Shown: positions 1-5,390 of the stretch, piece after piece
Layout of the letters: each line of letters starts with the position of its first letter
Numbering within the stretch: the first letter of the stretch is position 1
Origin: Actinomycetales bacterium
GTDB lineage: Bacteria; Actinomycetota; Actinomycetes; Mycobacteriales; Mycobacteriaceae
Length of the DNA: 5,390 nt
Direction of reading: 5' to 3'
NCBI GenBank assembly: GCA_012841845.1
Contig: DUTZ01000502.1
Span: forward strand, 1 to 5,390
The notes under the pieces: generated by a model
Database searches by the model: none
Told to the model about the DNA's origin: nothing
What the model saw: the letters and a program-made list of their open reading frames with translations, nothing else
Position numbers and translations under genes: made by a program

Positions 1-84
1 GGCGGCATCGGTGGCGACGTGCTGGGCGCGACCATCGAGGCGGGCGCCGCGGCGGCACTCGTCGCGGCCGTGCTCCTCCTCTGA
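1..84 (+). CDS. cobS: Adenosylcobinamide-GDP ribazoletransferase (cobalamin synthase), C-terminal end only
   Basis: This is the last 27 codons of a gene that begins before the window, read in frame 1 and ending in TGA at 82-84. The peptide starts GGIGGDVLGATIEAG and ends in a hydrophobic Ala/Val/Leu run. The glycine-rich GDVLGA..E segment followed by a final membrane helix is the usual C-terminus of CobS, the integral membrane enzyme that joins adenosylcobinamide-GDP to alpha-ribazole in the last steps of cobalamin assembly. Family members usually have a threonine in this motif (GG.TGD); here a glycine takes its place. Placement just before a converging ilvE agrees with the order I recall in mycobacteria. 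Only 27 residues are visible, so the call rests on the motif and the context. Confidence 0.75.
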   Translation, partial: GGIGGDVLGATIEAGAAAALVAAVLLL

Positions 85-117
85 CTCCGCTCGCCTCGCC
101 CGCACTCCCCACCACGA

Positions 118-189
118 AAATCGGCGACTCCGCTGCTGGATCGGCGAGGCATGTGAGGGTCGCCGACACGGCAGCGGAGTCGCCGATTT
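118..189. terminator. Large nested palindrome between converging cobS and ilvE; probable bidirectional terminator or dispersed palindromic repeat
   Basis: Two perfect 19-base arms, AAATCGGCGACTCCGCTGC at 118-136 and its reverse complement at 171-189, flank a 34-base centre. Inside that centre a second 7-base inverted pair, TCGGCGA at 141-147 and TCGCCGA at 160-166, can form an inner stem with a 12-base loop. The outer stem begins with A residues on one side and ends with TTT on the other, so a transcript from either direction would form a long GC-rich stem followed by a short U-run. The element lies in the 141-base gap after the cobS stop and after the ilvE stop on the other strand, the expected place for a shared terminator. 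Its size and symmetry would also suit a repeated palindromic element found elsewhere in the genome, which one window cannot show. Confidence 0.6.
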
Positions 190-225
190 CGCGAGGCGGC
201 GGGGCGCCGGACGCGGGGCGGGGGC

Positions 226-1329
226 TCAGCCGAGGGTGGTCATCCAGCCGAAGGGGTCCTCGACGGAGCCGCGCTGGATGCCGGTGAGGGTCTCGCGCAG
301 CCGCATCGTGACCTCGCCCGGGCCGCCGTCGCCGATCGTGTAGCCGCCGCCGGCGTGCTTGACCGAGCCGACCGGGGTGATCACGGCGGCGGTGCCGCAG
401 GCGAACACCTCGGAGATCGCGCCGGAGGCCACGCCGGACTCCCACTCGTCCACGTCGATCCGCCGCTCGGAGACCGGGTAGCCGAGGTTCGCGGCCACCT
501 TGAGCAGGCTGTCGCGGGTGACGCCCGGCAGCAGCGAGCCGGACAGTTCGGGGGTGACGATCTCGGCGTCGGTGCCGCTGCCGAGGACGAAGAACAGGTT
601 CATCCCGCCCATCTCCTCGACGTAGCGACGCTCGATCGCGTCGAGCCACACCACCTGGTCGCAGCCCTGCTGGGCGGCCTGCTCCTGGGCGAGCAGCGAG
701 GCCGCGTAGTTGCCGCCGAACTTGGCGGCGCCGGTGCCGCCGGGGCTCGCGCGGACGTATTCGGTGCTCAGCCACACGCTCACGGGCGCGACGCCGCCGG
801 AGAAGTAGGCGCCGGCGGGCGAGGCGATGAGCACGTAGAGGTACTCGTCGGCGGGCCGGACGCCGAGGCCGGTCTCGGTGGCGATCATGAACGGCCGCAG
901 GTAGAGCGACTCCTCGCCGCCGGCGGCGGGAACCCAGTCGCGGTCGATCGCGATGAGCTGCCGGAGCGACTCCAGGAACAGCTCCTCCGGCAGCTCCGGC
1001 ATGGCCAGCCGCTGCGCCGAGCGGTTGAAGCGCGCGGCGTTGGCCTCGGGGCGGAAGGAGGCGATGGAGTCGTCGGCCTGGCGGTAGGCCTTGAGGCCCT
1101 CGAAGATCGTCTGCGAGTAGTGCAGCACCACGGCCGACGGGTCCAGCGTGAGCGGCCCGTACGCCTCGACGGTCGGGGTGCCCCAGGCGCCGCCGGAGTA
1201 CGGGAGGGTGACCATGTGGTCGGTGAAGTACTTGCCGAAACCGGGAGCGGCGAGGATCGCCTCGCGCTCCTCGGTGGTCCGCGGCGAGGCGGAGGGGTGG
1301 ACGGCGAAGCGCGCTGCGGTGTCGGACAT
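226..1329 (-). CDS. ilvE: Branched-chain amino acid aminotransferase
   Basis: A complete 367-residue PLP enzyme of fold type IV, about the usual length for actinobacterial IlvE. It reversibly transfers the amino group between leucine, isoleucine or valine and 2-oxoglutarate, the last step of branched-chain synthesis and the first of breakdown, in the cytosol. Visible landmarks are [12 protein letters not shown] (72-83), [11 protein letters not shown] (141-151), the PLP-binding lysine K203 in [17 protein letters not shown] (238-244) with the glutamate expected to contact the PLP ring nitrogen, [10 protein letters not shown] (266-275) and [12 protein letters not shown] (310-321). The ATG at 1329 has a GAGGAG Shine-Dalgarno at 1335-1340, spaced 5 bases. 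It follows gcvT by 44 bases on the same strand, so the two are probably cotranscribed. Its 3' end faces cobS across a large palindrome. No key residue appears to be missing. Confidence 0.96.
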   Translation of the reverse strand: MSDTAARFAVHPSASPRTTEEREAILAAPGFGKYFTDHMVTLPYSGGAWGTPTVEAYGPLTLDPSAVVLHYSQTIFEGLKAYRQADDSIASFRPEANAARFNRSAQRLAMPELPEELFLESLRQLIAIDRDWVPAAGGEESLYLRPFMIATETGLGVRPADEYLYVLIASPAGAYFSGGVAPVSVWLSTEYVRASPGGTGAAKFGGNYAASLLAQEQAAQQGCDQVVWLDAIERRYVEEMGGMNLFFVLGSGTDAEIVTPELSGSLLPGVTRDSLLKVAANLGYPVSERRIDVDEWESGVASGAISEVFACGTAAVITPVGSVKHAGGGYTIGDGGPGEVTMRLRETLTGIQRGSVEDPFGWMTTLG

Positions 1330-1373
1330 GTTCTCTCCTCGTGGCGAGCGGGACGGGAGCCTTGTGGGCTCGG
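1330..1373 (-). other. gcvT-ilvE intercistronic gap with a small stem-loop and the ilvE ribosome binding site
   Basis: The 44 bases between the gcvT stop and the ilvE start contain a 5-base-pair stem with a 5-base loop (arms 1357-1361 and 1367-1371) directly after the gcvT stop, then the GAGGAG ribosome binding site of ilvE at 1335-1340. The stem has no U-run after it, so it is unlikely to stop transcription. At most it is an mRNA processing or stability element. I see no separate promoter for ilvE in this gap, which supports one gcvT-ilvE transcript. Confidence 0.35.
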
Positions 1374-2486
1374 CTACTTGGTGCGGATCTGCACGAGCGG
1401 GGGTACCGCGAGCCGGCAGACGACGTCCCGTCCACGGACGTCGACGACCACCTCGTCGTCCTTCTTCACTCCCGCGTCCGTGGCCACGAACGCCAGCGCG
1501 ATCCCGGTCCTCAGCGTGGGCGAGAACGTCCCGGAGCTGGTGACACCGACGTCGCGGCCCCCCGCCCGGACGGTCTGCCCGGCTCGGAGTACACCACGGC
1601 CGGTGACCTCGAGTGCGTACATCCGCCGAGCCGGTCCCGCCTCCTTACGGCGCAGCAGCTCGTCCCGGCCCCAGAACGAGGGCTTGTCCCAGCCGATCGC
1701 CCAGCCGCAGCGGGCCTCGAGCGGGTCGAGGTCCACCGACAGCTCCTGGCCGTGGAGCGGGTAGCCCGCCTCCATGCGCAGGGAGTCGCGGGCGCCGAGG
1801 CCGCAGAGGGCGCCGTCGCGGGCGAGGACCTGCTCGGCGAGGGCGTCCCACAGCGGGCCGGCCTCGTCCCAGGCGGGCAGGACCTCGAAGCCGTACTCGC
1901 CGGTGTAGCCGGTGCGGCAGATCCGCACGGTGTGCCCGTTCCAGTCGGCGTCGACGAAGGCCATGTAGTCGAGGTCGGTGGGCAGCCCCAGCGCCTCGAG
2001 CACCTCGCCGGCCCGCGGGCCCTGGACGGCGATCACCGCGCGGGAGCGGTGCTCGTCGGTCACCGTGACCTCCGGGGCGCGCTCGGCGGCCGCGGCCTGC
2101 AGCAGGCGCACGACCTCGGCGGTGTTGGCGGCGTTGGGGATGAGGAACACCTCGTCGTCGGACACCCGGTACTGGATGAGGTCGTCGACGACGCCCCCGT
2201 TCTCGTCGCAGCACAGGGTGTACTGGGCGCTGCCCGCGGCGATCTTGTCGAGGTCGTTGGTCAGGCAGGAGTTGACGAAGGCGGCGGCGCCGGGCCCGGA
2301 GACGAGGGCCTTGCCGAGGTGGCTCACGTCGAACAGTCCCACGGCGGTGCGGGTGGCGGTGTGCTCGGCGACGGTGCCCGTGTACTGGACGGGCATGGAC
2401 CAGCCGCCGAAGGGGGCGAAGGTGGCCCCGGCCTCGACGTGACGGGAGTGCAGCGGCCCCTCGTGGAGATCCCCGGTCTCGGTCAT
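1374..2486 (-). CDS. gcvT: Aminomethyltransferase, T protein of the glycine cleavage system
   Basis: A complete 370-residue protein of normal GcvT length. In the glycine cleavage complex it takes the aminomethyl group from the lipoyl arm of the H protein, releases ammonia and passes the one-carbon unit to tetrahydrofolate, giving 5,10-methylene-tetrahydrofolate. The N-terminal folate-binding part shows [13 protein letters not shown] (23-35), FDVSH (52-56) and NGGVVDDLI (96-104); the Asp pair at 101-102 matches the catalytic aspartate region of the family. [10 protein letters not shown] (192-201) and [15 protein letters not shown] (232-246) follow. The C-terminal barrel carries [12 protein letters not shown] (314-325). 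ATG at 2486 is chosen over an in-frame GTG at 2504 because it sits 8 bases after GAGGAG and family homology begins just after it. It is the first gene of a pair with ilvE. The P, H and L partners are not in the window. Confidence 0.95.
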   Translation of the reverse strand: MTETGDLHEGPLHSRHVEAGATFAPFGGWSMPVQYTGTVAEHTATRTAVGLFDVSHLGKALVSGPGAAAFVNSCLTNDLDKIAAGSAQYTLCCDENGGVVDDLIQYRVSDDEVFLIPNAANTAEVVRLLQAAAAERAPEVTVTDEHRSRAVIAVQGPRAGEVLEALGLPTDLDYMAFVDADWNGHTVRICRTGYTGEYGFEVLPAWDEAGPLWDALAEQVLARDGALCGLGARDSLRMEAGYPLHGQELSVDLDPLEARCGWAIGWDKPSFWGRDELLRRKEAGPARRMYALEVTGRGVLRAGQTVRAGGRDVGVTSSGTFSPTLRTGIALAFVATDAGVKKDDEVVVDVRGRDVVCRLAVPPLVQIRTK

Positions 2487-2490
2487 GTCG

Positions 2491-2500
2491 TCCTCTCCTC
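2491..2500 (-). promoter_or_regulatory. Ribosome binding site of gcvT (decides the start)
   Basis: Read on the minus strand this is GAGGAGAGGA, ending 4 bases before the ATG at 2484-2486; its GAGGAG core is spaced 8 bases from that ATG. The competing in-frame GTG at 2502-2504 lies upstream of this sequence and would place it inside the coding region, so the ATG is preferred. The same GAGGAG core precedes ilvE and the E2 gene, and AGGAG precedes pepA. Confidence 0.75.
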
Positions 2501-2502
2501 GC

Positions 2503-2527
2503 ACGCGGCCGCGGACCCCGGCCGCGT
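2503..2527 (-). promoter_or_regulatory. Perfect GC-rich hairpin in the gcvT leader, just upstream of its ribosome binding site
   Basis: Two perfect 9-base arms (2503-2511 and 2519-2527; ACGCGGCCG and its complement CGGCCGCGT) enclose a 7-base loop. The hairpin ends two bases before the GAGGAG ribosome binding site of gcvT, so in the gcvT mRNA it would stand directly next to the ribosome landing site. It could protect the 5' end, affect ribosome access or be a protein-binding operator in DNA. The sequence does not tell these apart. It lacks the conserved core pieces of a glycine riboswitch. Eight of the nine bases in each arm are G or C in a GC-rich genome, so chance is possible. Confidence 0.45.
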
Positions 2528-2625
2528 CGCCCGATCGTTCCCTCCCACGGTAGTCGATAGACTGTGGTGCCCTCGCGCCAGTCGCCGGACCCGGCGCACC
2601 GGGCGTGACCCGTCACCGCGACCCC

Positions 2626-2630
2626 AGGAG
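2626..2630 (+). promoter_or_regulatory. Ribosome binding site of pepA (decides the start)
   Basis: AGGAG lies 6 bases before the ATG at 2637-2639. The reading frame stays open for another 1296 bases upstream, across gcvT and into the gcvT-ilvE gap, so this site is what fixes the true start at 2637. Confidence 0.75.
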
Positions 2631-2636
2631 CGCTCC

Positions 2637-4175
2637 ATGCCGACCGCGCAGTCGATCCTCTCCCGCACCCCGGACCTCGCCGCCCTGGAGGCGGTCACCA
2701 CGCCTGTCGAGTCCGACGTCGTGGTGGTGGGCGTCTGCGCGGCGTCGACGGTGGATGACGGCGAGGCCGGCGGTCGCGGCGCCGGGACGGGGGCCGACCT
2801 CGTCGTCGTCGCCCCCGGCCTGTCCGGGGAGGCGACCGGTGCCGTGGCCGCCGCCGCGTCGGCCGTCGCCGCCTCGACCACGGTCGGCGCCACCACCCGG
2901 ATCCCCGCCGTCGACGGCGTCCCGGGCGCCTCGGTGATGCTGGTGGGACTGGGGAAGGACGACGACGAGCGCACCGACGAGACGCTGCGCCGCGCCGCGG
3001 GGTCGGCCGCCCGCGCGTGCCGCGGGCTGGGGACCGCCCTCGTCGCCCTCGACACCGACCGCGCCGAGGCGGTCGCGCTCGGTGCCGGCCTCGGCTCCTT
3101 CCGCCCGGCCAAGGTCACCGCGAAGGACGAGGAGCCGACGACGGACACCCTGCGCATCCTCGTGGCCGATTCCGTCGCCGCGACGGCCGTGGACCGCGCC
3201 GCGGTGGTCGCCGACTGCGTGGGCCTGGCCCGCGACTTCGTCAACACCCCGCCCAACCTGCTCTTCCCCGGCTCCTTCGCCGACCGGGCCGCCGAGCTCG
3301 GGGCCGGCGCGGGCCTCGAGGTGGAGGTCCTCGACGAGGCGGCGCTGGCCGACGGCGGCTTCGGCGGCATCCTCGCCGTGGGCGGCGGCTCCTCGCGCCC
3401 GCCGCGCCTGGTCCGGCTCACCCACCGCGGCGGCGAGGGCCGCCCGACGGTCGCGCTCGTGGGCAAGGGCGTCACCTTTGACACCGGCGGCATCTCCATC
3501 AAGCCGGCCGCCGGCATGGAGCAGATGACCATGGACATGGGCGGCGCGGCGGCGGTCGTGGCCACCGTGATCCTCGCCGCGCGGCTCGGCCTGGACCTCA
3601 CCGTGATCGCCACCGTCCCCATGGCCGAGAACATGCCGTCGGCCACCGCCTACCGCCCGGGCGACGTGCTCACCATGTACGGCGGCACCACCGTCGAGGT
3701 GCAGAACACCGACGCCGAGGGCCGGCTCATCCTGGCCGACGCGATCGTCCGCGCCTGCGAGGACTCCCCGAGCCACCTCATCGACACAGCCACGCTCACC
3801 GGGGCGCAGATGGTGGCGCTGGGCAAGAGGACCCCGGGCGTCATGGGCACCGAGGACTTCCGTGACCGCGTGGCCGAGCTGAGCCGGGAGGCCGGTGAGG
3901 GCGGCTGGCCCATGCCGCTGCCGGAGGAGCTGCGCGACGGCCTGGACTCGGAGGTCGCCGACCTCACCAACGTCACCCCGCACCGCTGGGGCGGCATGCT
4001 CTCGGCGGGGCTGTTCCTCTCCGAGTTCGTGGCCGACGGCGTGGAGTGGGCGCACATCGACGTGGCCGGCCCGGCCTACAACGACGGTGGCGCCGACGGC
4101 TACCTGCCCAAGGGCGCGACCGGCGTGCCGGTCCGCACGATGCTCGCGGTGCTCGAGGACATCGCCGCGGGCTGA
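2637..4175 (+). CDS. pepA: Leucyl aminopeptidase, peptidase family M17
   Basis: A complete 512-residue cytosolic two-metal aminopeptidase that removes N-terminal residues, favouring leucine, in peptide turnover; family members act as hexamers. Residues 1 to about 180 form the variable N-terminal domain, rich in Ala and Val. The catalytic domain carries [16 protein letters not shown] (275-290), [11 protein letters not shown] (297-307) and the family signature NTDAEGRL (357-364). Metal ligands expected from E. coli PepA map to K277, D282, D300, D359 and E361, with catalytic K289 and R363, all present. DTATLTGA (383-390) and the C-terminal [13 protein letters not shown] (449-461) are also typical. 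The start ATG has AGGAG 6 bases upstream. It diverges from gcvT and converges with the small unknown gene 44 bases downstream. E. coli PepA also binds DNA as a regulator; nothing here shows that role. Confidence 0.96.
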   Translation: MPTAQSILSRTPDLAALEAVTTPVESDVVVVGVCAASTVDDGEAGGRGAGTGADLVVVAPGLSGEATGAVAAAASAVAASTTVGATTRIPAVDGVPGASVMLVGLGKDDDERTDETLRRAAGSAARACRGLGTALVALDTDRAEAVALGAGLGSFRPAKVTAKDEEPTTDTLRILVADSVAATAVDRAAVVADCVGLARDFVNTPPNLLFPGSFADRAAELGAGAGLEVEVLDEAALADGGFGGILAVGGGSSRPPRLVRLTHRGGEGRPTVALVGKGVTFDTGGISIKPAAGMEQMTMDMGGAAAVVATVILAARLGLDLTVIATVPMAENMPSATAYRPGDVLTMYGGTTVEVQNTDAEGRLILADAIVRACEDSPSHLIDTATLTGAQMVALGKRTPGVMGTEDFRDRVAELSREAGEGGWPMPLPEELRDGLDSEVADLTNVTPHRWGGMLSAGLFLSEFVADGVEWAHIDVAGPAYNDGGADGYLPKGATGVPVRTMLAVLEDIAAG

Positions 4176-4219
4176 TACTCCCGGGCTGGGGCTCCCGGCC
4201 GGCGGCGGCGCCCATCGGG

Positions 4220-4585
4220 CTACCGGCCGTCGGCCTCGCGCATCTGCTCCCGCAGTCGCTCGCGCCGCTCGCGTCGTTCGACGGCACGGCGCCCCTCCTC
4301 GAAGTCCCGCATCCGCTGGGGGTAGCCCGTCTCGAGGACGTCGTACAGCGGCAGGCCGAGCTCGTCGGCGACCTTCCGGGCGGTGGCGACGTCGCCCACG
4401 GGCCGCCGGGTCCACTCGCCGTCGAAGGCCACGAGGCACAGTCCGGGCACCGACACGAGCGTCTCCGGTTCGAGGAACGCCTCGATCCCGACCCGGGTGA
4501 CGCACCAGCGGCGGAGGTGGTCGAGGTCGGCCGGGTCGGCGGGCACGCGCGGGCGGCGCCGCCGGAAGAGATCGCGGATCGCCAC
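4220..4585 (-). CDS. Conserved actinobacterial protein of unknown function (121 residues)
   Basis: I do not recognise a function. The protein is 121 residues, probably soluble: no signal peptide or membrane segment is visible. It has a basic N-terminus (RDLFRRRRPR, 4-13), a middle domain with RRWCVTRVGIEAFLEP (25-40), a strand-like LCLVAFDGEWTRRPV (49-63), a helix ending LGLPLYDVLETGYPQRMRD (76-94), and a strongly charged Arg/Glu C-terminal helix (95-121), possibly a coiled coil or nucleic-acid contact. Similar small proteins with GEWTRR and GYPQRMRD-like motifs are, from memory, encoded between pepA and the E2 gene in Corynebacterium and Rhodococcus, sometimes loosely labelled oxidoreductase; I see no cofactor motif to support that label. 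The GTG start is chosen for its excellent GAGGAGGT site 6 bases upstream; the frame is open 222 bases further, but without ribosome sites or family-like sequence. It converges on pepA. Confidence 0.8.
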   Translation of the reverse strand: MAIRDLFRRRRPRVPADPADLDHLRRWCVTRVGIEAFLEPETLVSVPGLCLVAFDGEWTRRPVGDVATARKVADELGLPLYDVLETGYPQRMRDFEEGRRAVERRERRERLREQMREADGR

Positions 4586-4912
4586 CCCTGTACCTCCTCG
4601 TCGGTCCGCCCCCGTCCGGGGTGAGGAGGCGTTCAGGTCGTCGATCGTACCGGGCGCCAACTGCATCGATGTCACGGCCGTCGTGCTCCCCGCGCCCGGG
4701 TCCGGTGGCCGGATCGGTGCGTCCGCCCGACACTCGACAGTGGCAGAGGGCACAATGGGCAGCGATCGTCCCGGCGGGGCGCCACCGCGATCCCGTCGGC
4801 CGGTCACCGTAGTAGACGAACAGTTTCAAGCACCCACCCACGACGCCGCCACGAGCGGGCGCGGACCGCGTCCCCCGGCAGCGTCCGAGAACTCTCGAGG
4901 AGTCACGACACC
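4586..4912. promoter_or_regulatory. 327-base non-coding divergent region between the unknown gene and the E2 gene
   Basis: I see no gene here; open frames crossing it lack ribosome sites and recognisable protein sequence. It should carry the promoters of both flanking genes. On the minus strand TACGAT at 4644-4649 is a good actinobacterial -10 hexamer for the unknown gene. GTGACA at 4670-4675 resembles a -35 element but is 20 bases away, longer than usual. An 8-base palindrome CATCGATG (4664-4671) overlaps this spacer. For the E2 gene the only less GC-rich stretch is about 4804-4829 (it includes TAGTAGACGAACAG), which lacks a convincing -10/-35 pair. The E2 ribosome site GAGGAG is at 4897-4902. 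Short inverted repeats such as TCCGG/CCGGA at 4701-4713 are too small to interpret. Confidence 0.4.
4592..4599 (-). promoter_or_regulatory. Ribosome binding site of the 121-residue unknown gene (decides the start)
   Basis: Read on the minus strand this is GAGGAGGT, nearly the full anti-Shine-Dalgarno complement, ending 6 bases before the GTG at 4583-4585. It is the strongest ribosome binding site in the window and settles the start against longer in-frame options, such as an ATG at 4664-4666. Confidence 0.8.
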
Positions 4913-5390
4913 ATGGCCTTCTCCGTACAGATGCCGGCTCTCGGTGAATCCGTCAGCGAGGGCACCGTCACCCGCTGGCTCAAGAAGGAGGGGGACACGG
5001 TCGAGGTCGACGAGCCCTTGCTCGAGGTCTCCACCGACAAGGTCGACACCGAGATCCCGTCGCCCGCCGCGGGCACGCTCAAGAAGATCATCGCGGAGGA
5101 GGACGAGACCGTCGAGATCGGCGGCGAGCTCGCCCTGATCGACGACGGCTCCGACGGCGACTCGGACGATTCCGACGACGAGGACGACGACTCGGCTGAT
5201 GACGAGGACGACACCGACGAGGACGACTCGGACGACGAGGCCGAGGAGAAGCCGAAGCCCAAGAAGAAGAAGAAGTCCTCCGGCGGCGGCACCGACGTGT
5301 CCATGCCCGAGCTCGGCGAGTCCGTCACCGAGGGCACCATCACCAGCTGGCTCAAGAAGGTCGGCGACACCGTCGAGCTCGACGAGCCCC
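4913..5390 (+). CDS. sucB: Dihydrolipoamide acyltransferase (E2) of a 2-oxoacid dehydrogenase complex, N-terminal part with at least two lipoyl domains
   Basis: The first 159 codons of a gene that runs off the window. E2 carries acyl groups on lipoyl arms from the E1 decarboxylase to coenzyme A. Lipoyl domain 1 spans about residues 2-77, with [15 protein letters not shown] at its start and the lipoylated lysine K43 in [10 protein letters not shown]. Residues 77-112 are an extremely acidic linker (26 of 36 Asp or Glu), followed by KPKPKKKKK (113-121) and SSGGG. Lipoyl domain 2 starts near residue 128 ([15 protein letters not shown]) and is cut at residue 159, before its lysine. ATG at 4913 follows GAGGAG by 10 bases. 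Such genes are often named sucB. In Mycobacteriales the equivalent protein (DlaT/AceF) is known to serve pyruvate dehydrogenase, so acetyl rather than succinyl transfer is more likely. The peripheral-subunit-binding and catalytic domains lie outside. Confidence 0.93.
   Translation, partial: MAFSVQMPALGESVSEGTVTRWLKKEGDTVEVDEPLLEVSTDKVDTEIPSPAAGTLKKIIAEEDETVEIGGELALIDDGSDGDSDDSDDEDDDSADDEDDTDEDDSDDEAEEKPKPKKKKKSSGGGTDVSMPELGESVTEGTITSWLKKVGDTVELDEP
5141..5275 (+). other. Region encoding the acidic then polylysine interdomain linker of the E2 protein
   Basis: Low-complexity coding DNA built mostly from GAC, GAG and TCC/TCG codons. It encodes 36 residues with 20 Asp and 6 Glu (5141-5248), then KPKPKKKKK (5249-5275). 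Linkers between lipoyl domains are normally flexible and Ala/Pro-rich. This one is a strongly negative block followed by a positive block, which could keep the lipoyl domain mobile by charge repulsion or dock it on a partner. The repetitive codons could also make its length prone to change by slippage. Confidence 0.7.

Larger units (their letters stand above)
2487..2636. promoter_or_regulatory. Divergent control region between gcvT and pepA
   Basis: This 150-base gap must hold the start signals for gcvT (leftward) and pepA (rightward). The best promoter-like element is TAGACT at 2558-2563 on the plus strand, a reasonable actinobacterial -10 hexamer for pepA (TA...T positions kept). It has no clear -35 partner. 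It forms half of the short palindrome AGTCGATAGACT (2552-2563), one of the few AT-containing stretches in the gap. On the minus strand TACCGT (2547-2552) is a possible but weak -10 for gcvT. If both are real, the two promoters nearly touch and could be co-regulated. I see no glycine riboswitch and no additional small gene. Confidence 0.4.

Noticed and set aside
355..1764. 469-codon plus-strand open frame over ilvE and part of gcvT
   Set aside because: It mirrors the codons of ilvE and gcvT on the opposite strand, is rich in Gly, Ala, Arg and Val without domain motifs, and has no ribosome site of note.
1341..2636. Long in-frame extension upstream of the pepA start, open for 432 codons across gcvT
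   Set aside because: It is antisense to the well-recognised gcvT gene, has no family-like sequence, and the ATG at 2637 has its own ribosome site. The open frame follows from the strong GC bias at third codon positions.
2487..2636. Glycine riboswitch in the gcvT leader
   Set aside because: The leader is short and I find none of the conserved core pieces of that riboswitch. Only the simple hairpin at 2503-2527 is clear.
4176..4219. Bidirectional terminator between converging pepA and the unknown gene
   Set aside because: The best pairing is a 5-base CCGGG/CCCGG stem (4181-4185 with 4194-4198) with an 8-base loop and no U-run. That is too weak in this base composition.
4664..4671. Palindrome CATCGATG as a regulator site
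   Set aside because: Eight-base palindromes are common by chance, and neither a longer symmetry nor a known operator consensus surrounds it.
4586..4807. 74-residue N-terminal extension of the unknown gene
   Set aside because: The GTG at 4585 has a near-perfect ribosome site, while the extension holds no conserved-looking sequence and covers the likely promoter.
2613..4841. 742-codon minus-strand open frame over pepA and the unknown gene
   Set aside because: It is a GC-bias shadow of pepA. Its composition (Gly, Arg, Ala, His) has no recognisable fold and it overlaps two well-supported genes.
4903..5370. Serine-rich 155-codon minus-strand open frame opposite the E2 gene
   Set aside because: The serine runs are simply the complement of the Asp/Glu codons of the acidic linker. 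The plus-strand lipoyl domains are unmistakable.
1..5390. Mobile element, CRISPR array, tRNA/rRNA gene, defence or toxin-antitoxin system
   Set aside because: No transposase, integrase, regularly spaced repeats or paired small genes are seen. Every gene-sized frame with support is metabolic or the one small unknown gene.

Overview
The window is chromosomal DNA from a very GC-rich actinobacterium. Third codon positions are overwhelmingly G or C, so long open frames appear antisense to real genes. The gene order, end of cobS, then ilvE and gcvT on the minus strand, pepA on the plus strand, a small unknown gene on the minus strand, and a multi-lipoyl-domain E2 gene on the plus strand, resembles what I remember from Mycobacterium tuberculosis and Corynebacterium glutamicum. 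I therefore infer a member of the Mycobacteriales (Dietzia, Gordonia, Rhodococcus and relatives are possible). I cannot name the genus from sequence alone.

Layout. Positions 1-84 are the last 27 codons of cobS (cobalamin synthase), plus strand. Positions 85-225 separate two converging genes and hold a striking nested palindrome, probably a two-way terminator or a dispersed repeat. Positions 226-1329 (ilvE) and 1374-2486 (gcvT) form a minus-strand pair transcribed gcvT then ilvE, with a 44-base gap. Positions 2487-2636 are a short divergent control region shared by gcvT and pepA. Positions 2637-4175 are pepA, an M17 leucyl aminopeptidase. Positions 4220-4585 encode a 121-residue protein of unknown function, converging on pepA. 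Positions 4586-4912 are a 327-base non-coding divergent region. From 4913 to the window end runs the 5' part of a dihydrolipoamide acyltransferase (E2) gene, cut off at its second lipoyl domain.

How the genes relate. All recognised genes are central metabolism: branched-chain amino acid transamination, one-carbon supply from glycine, peptide turnover, cobalamin assembly and 2-oxoacid oxidation. GcvT acts on the lipoylated H protein and the E2 is itself lipoylated, so a lipoate link runs through part of the neighbourhood. That link would be stronger if lipB and lipA follow the E2 gene, as in relatives; they lie outside this window. I see no mobile element, CRISPR array, RNA gene or defence system. 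The window is mostly ordinary core chromosome. The most noteworthy features are the nested palindrome at 118-189, a perfect hairpin two bases upstream of the gcvT ribosome binding site, the very acidic linker of the E2 protein, and the unknown 121-residue protein.
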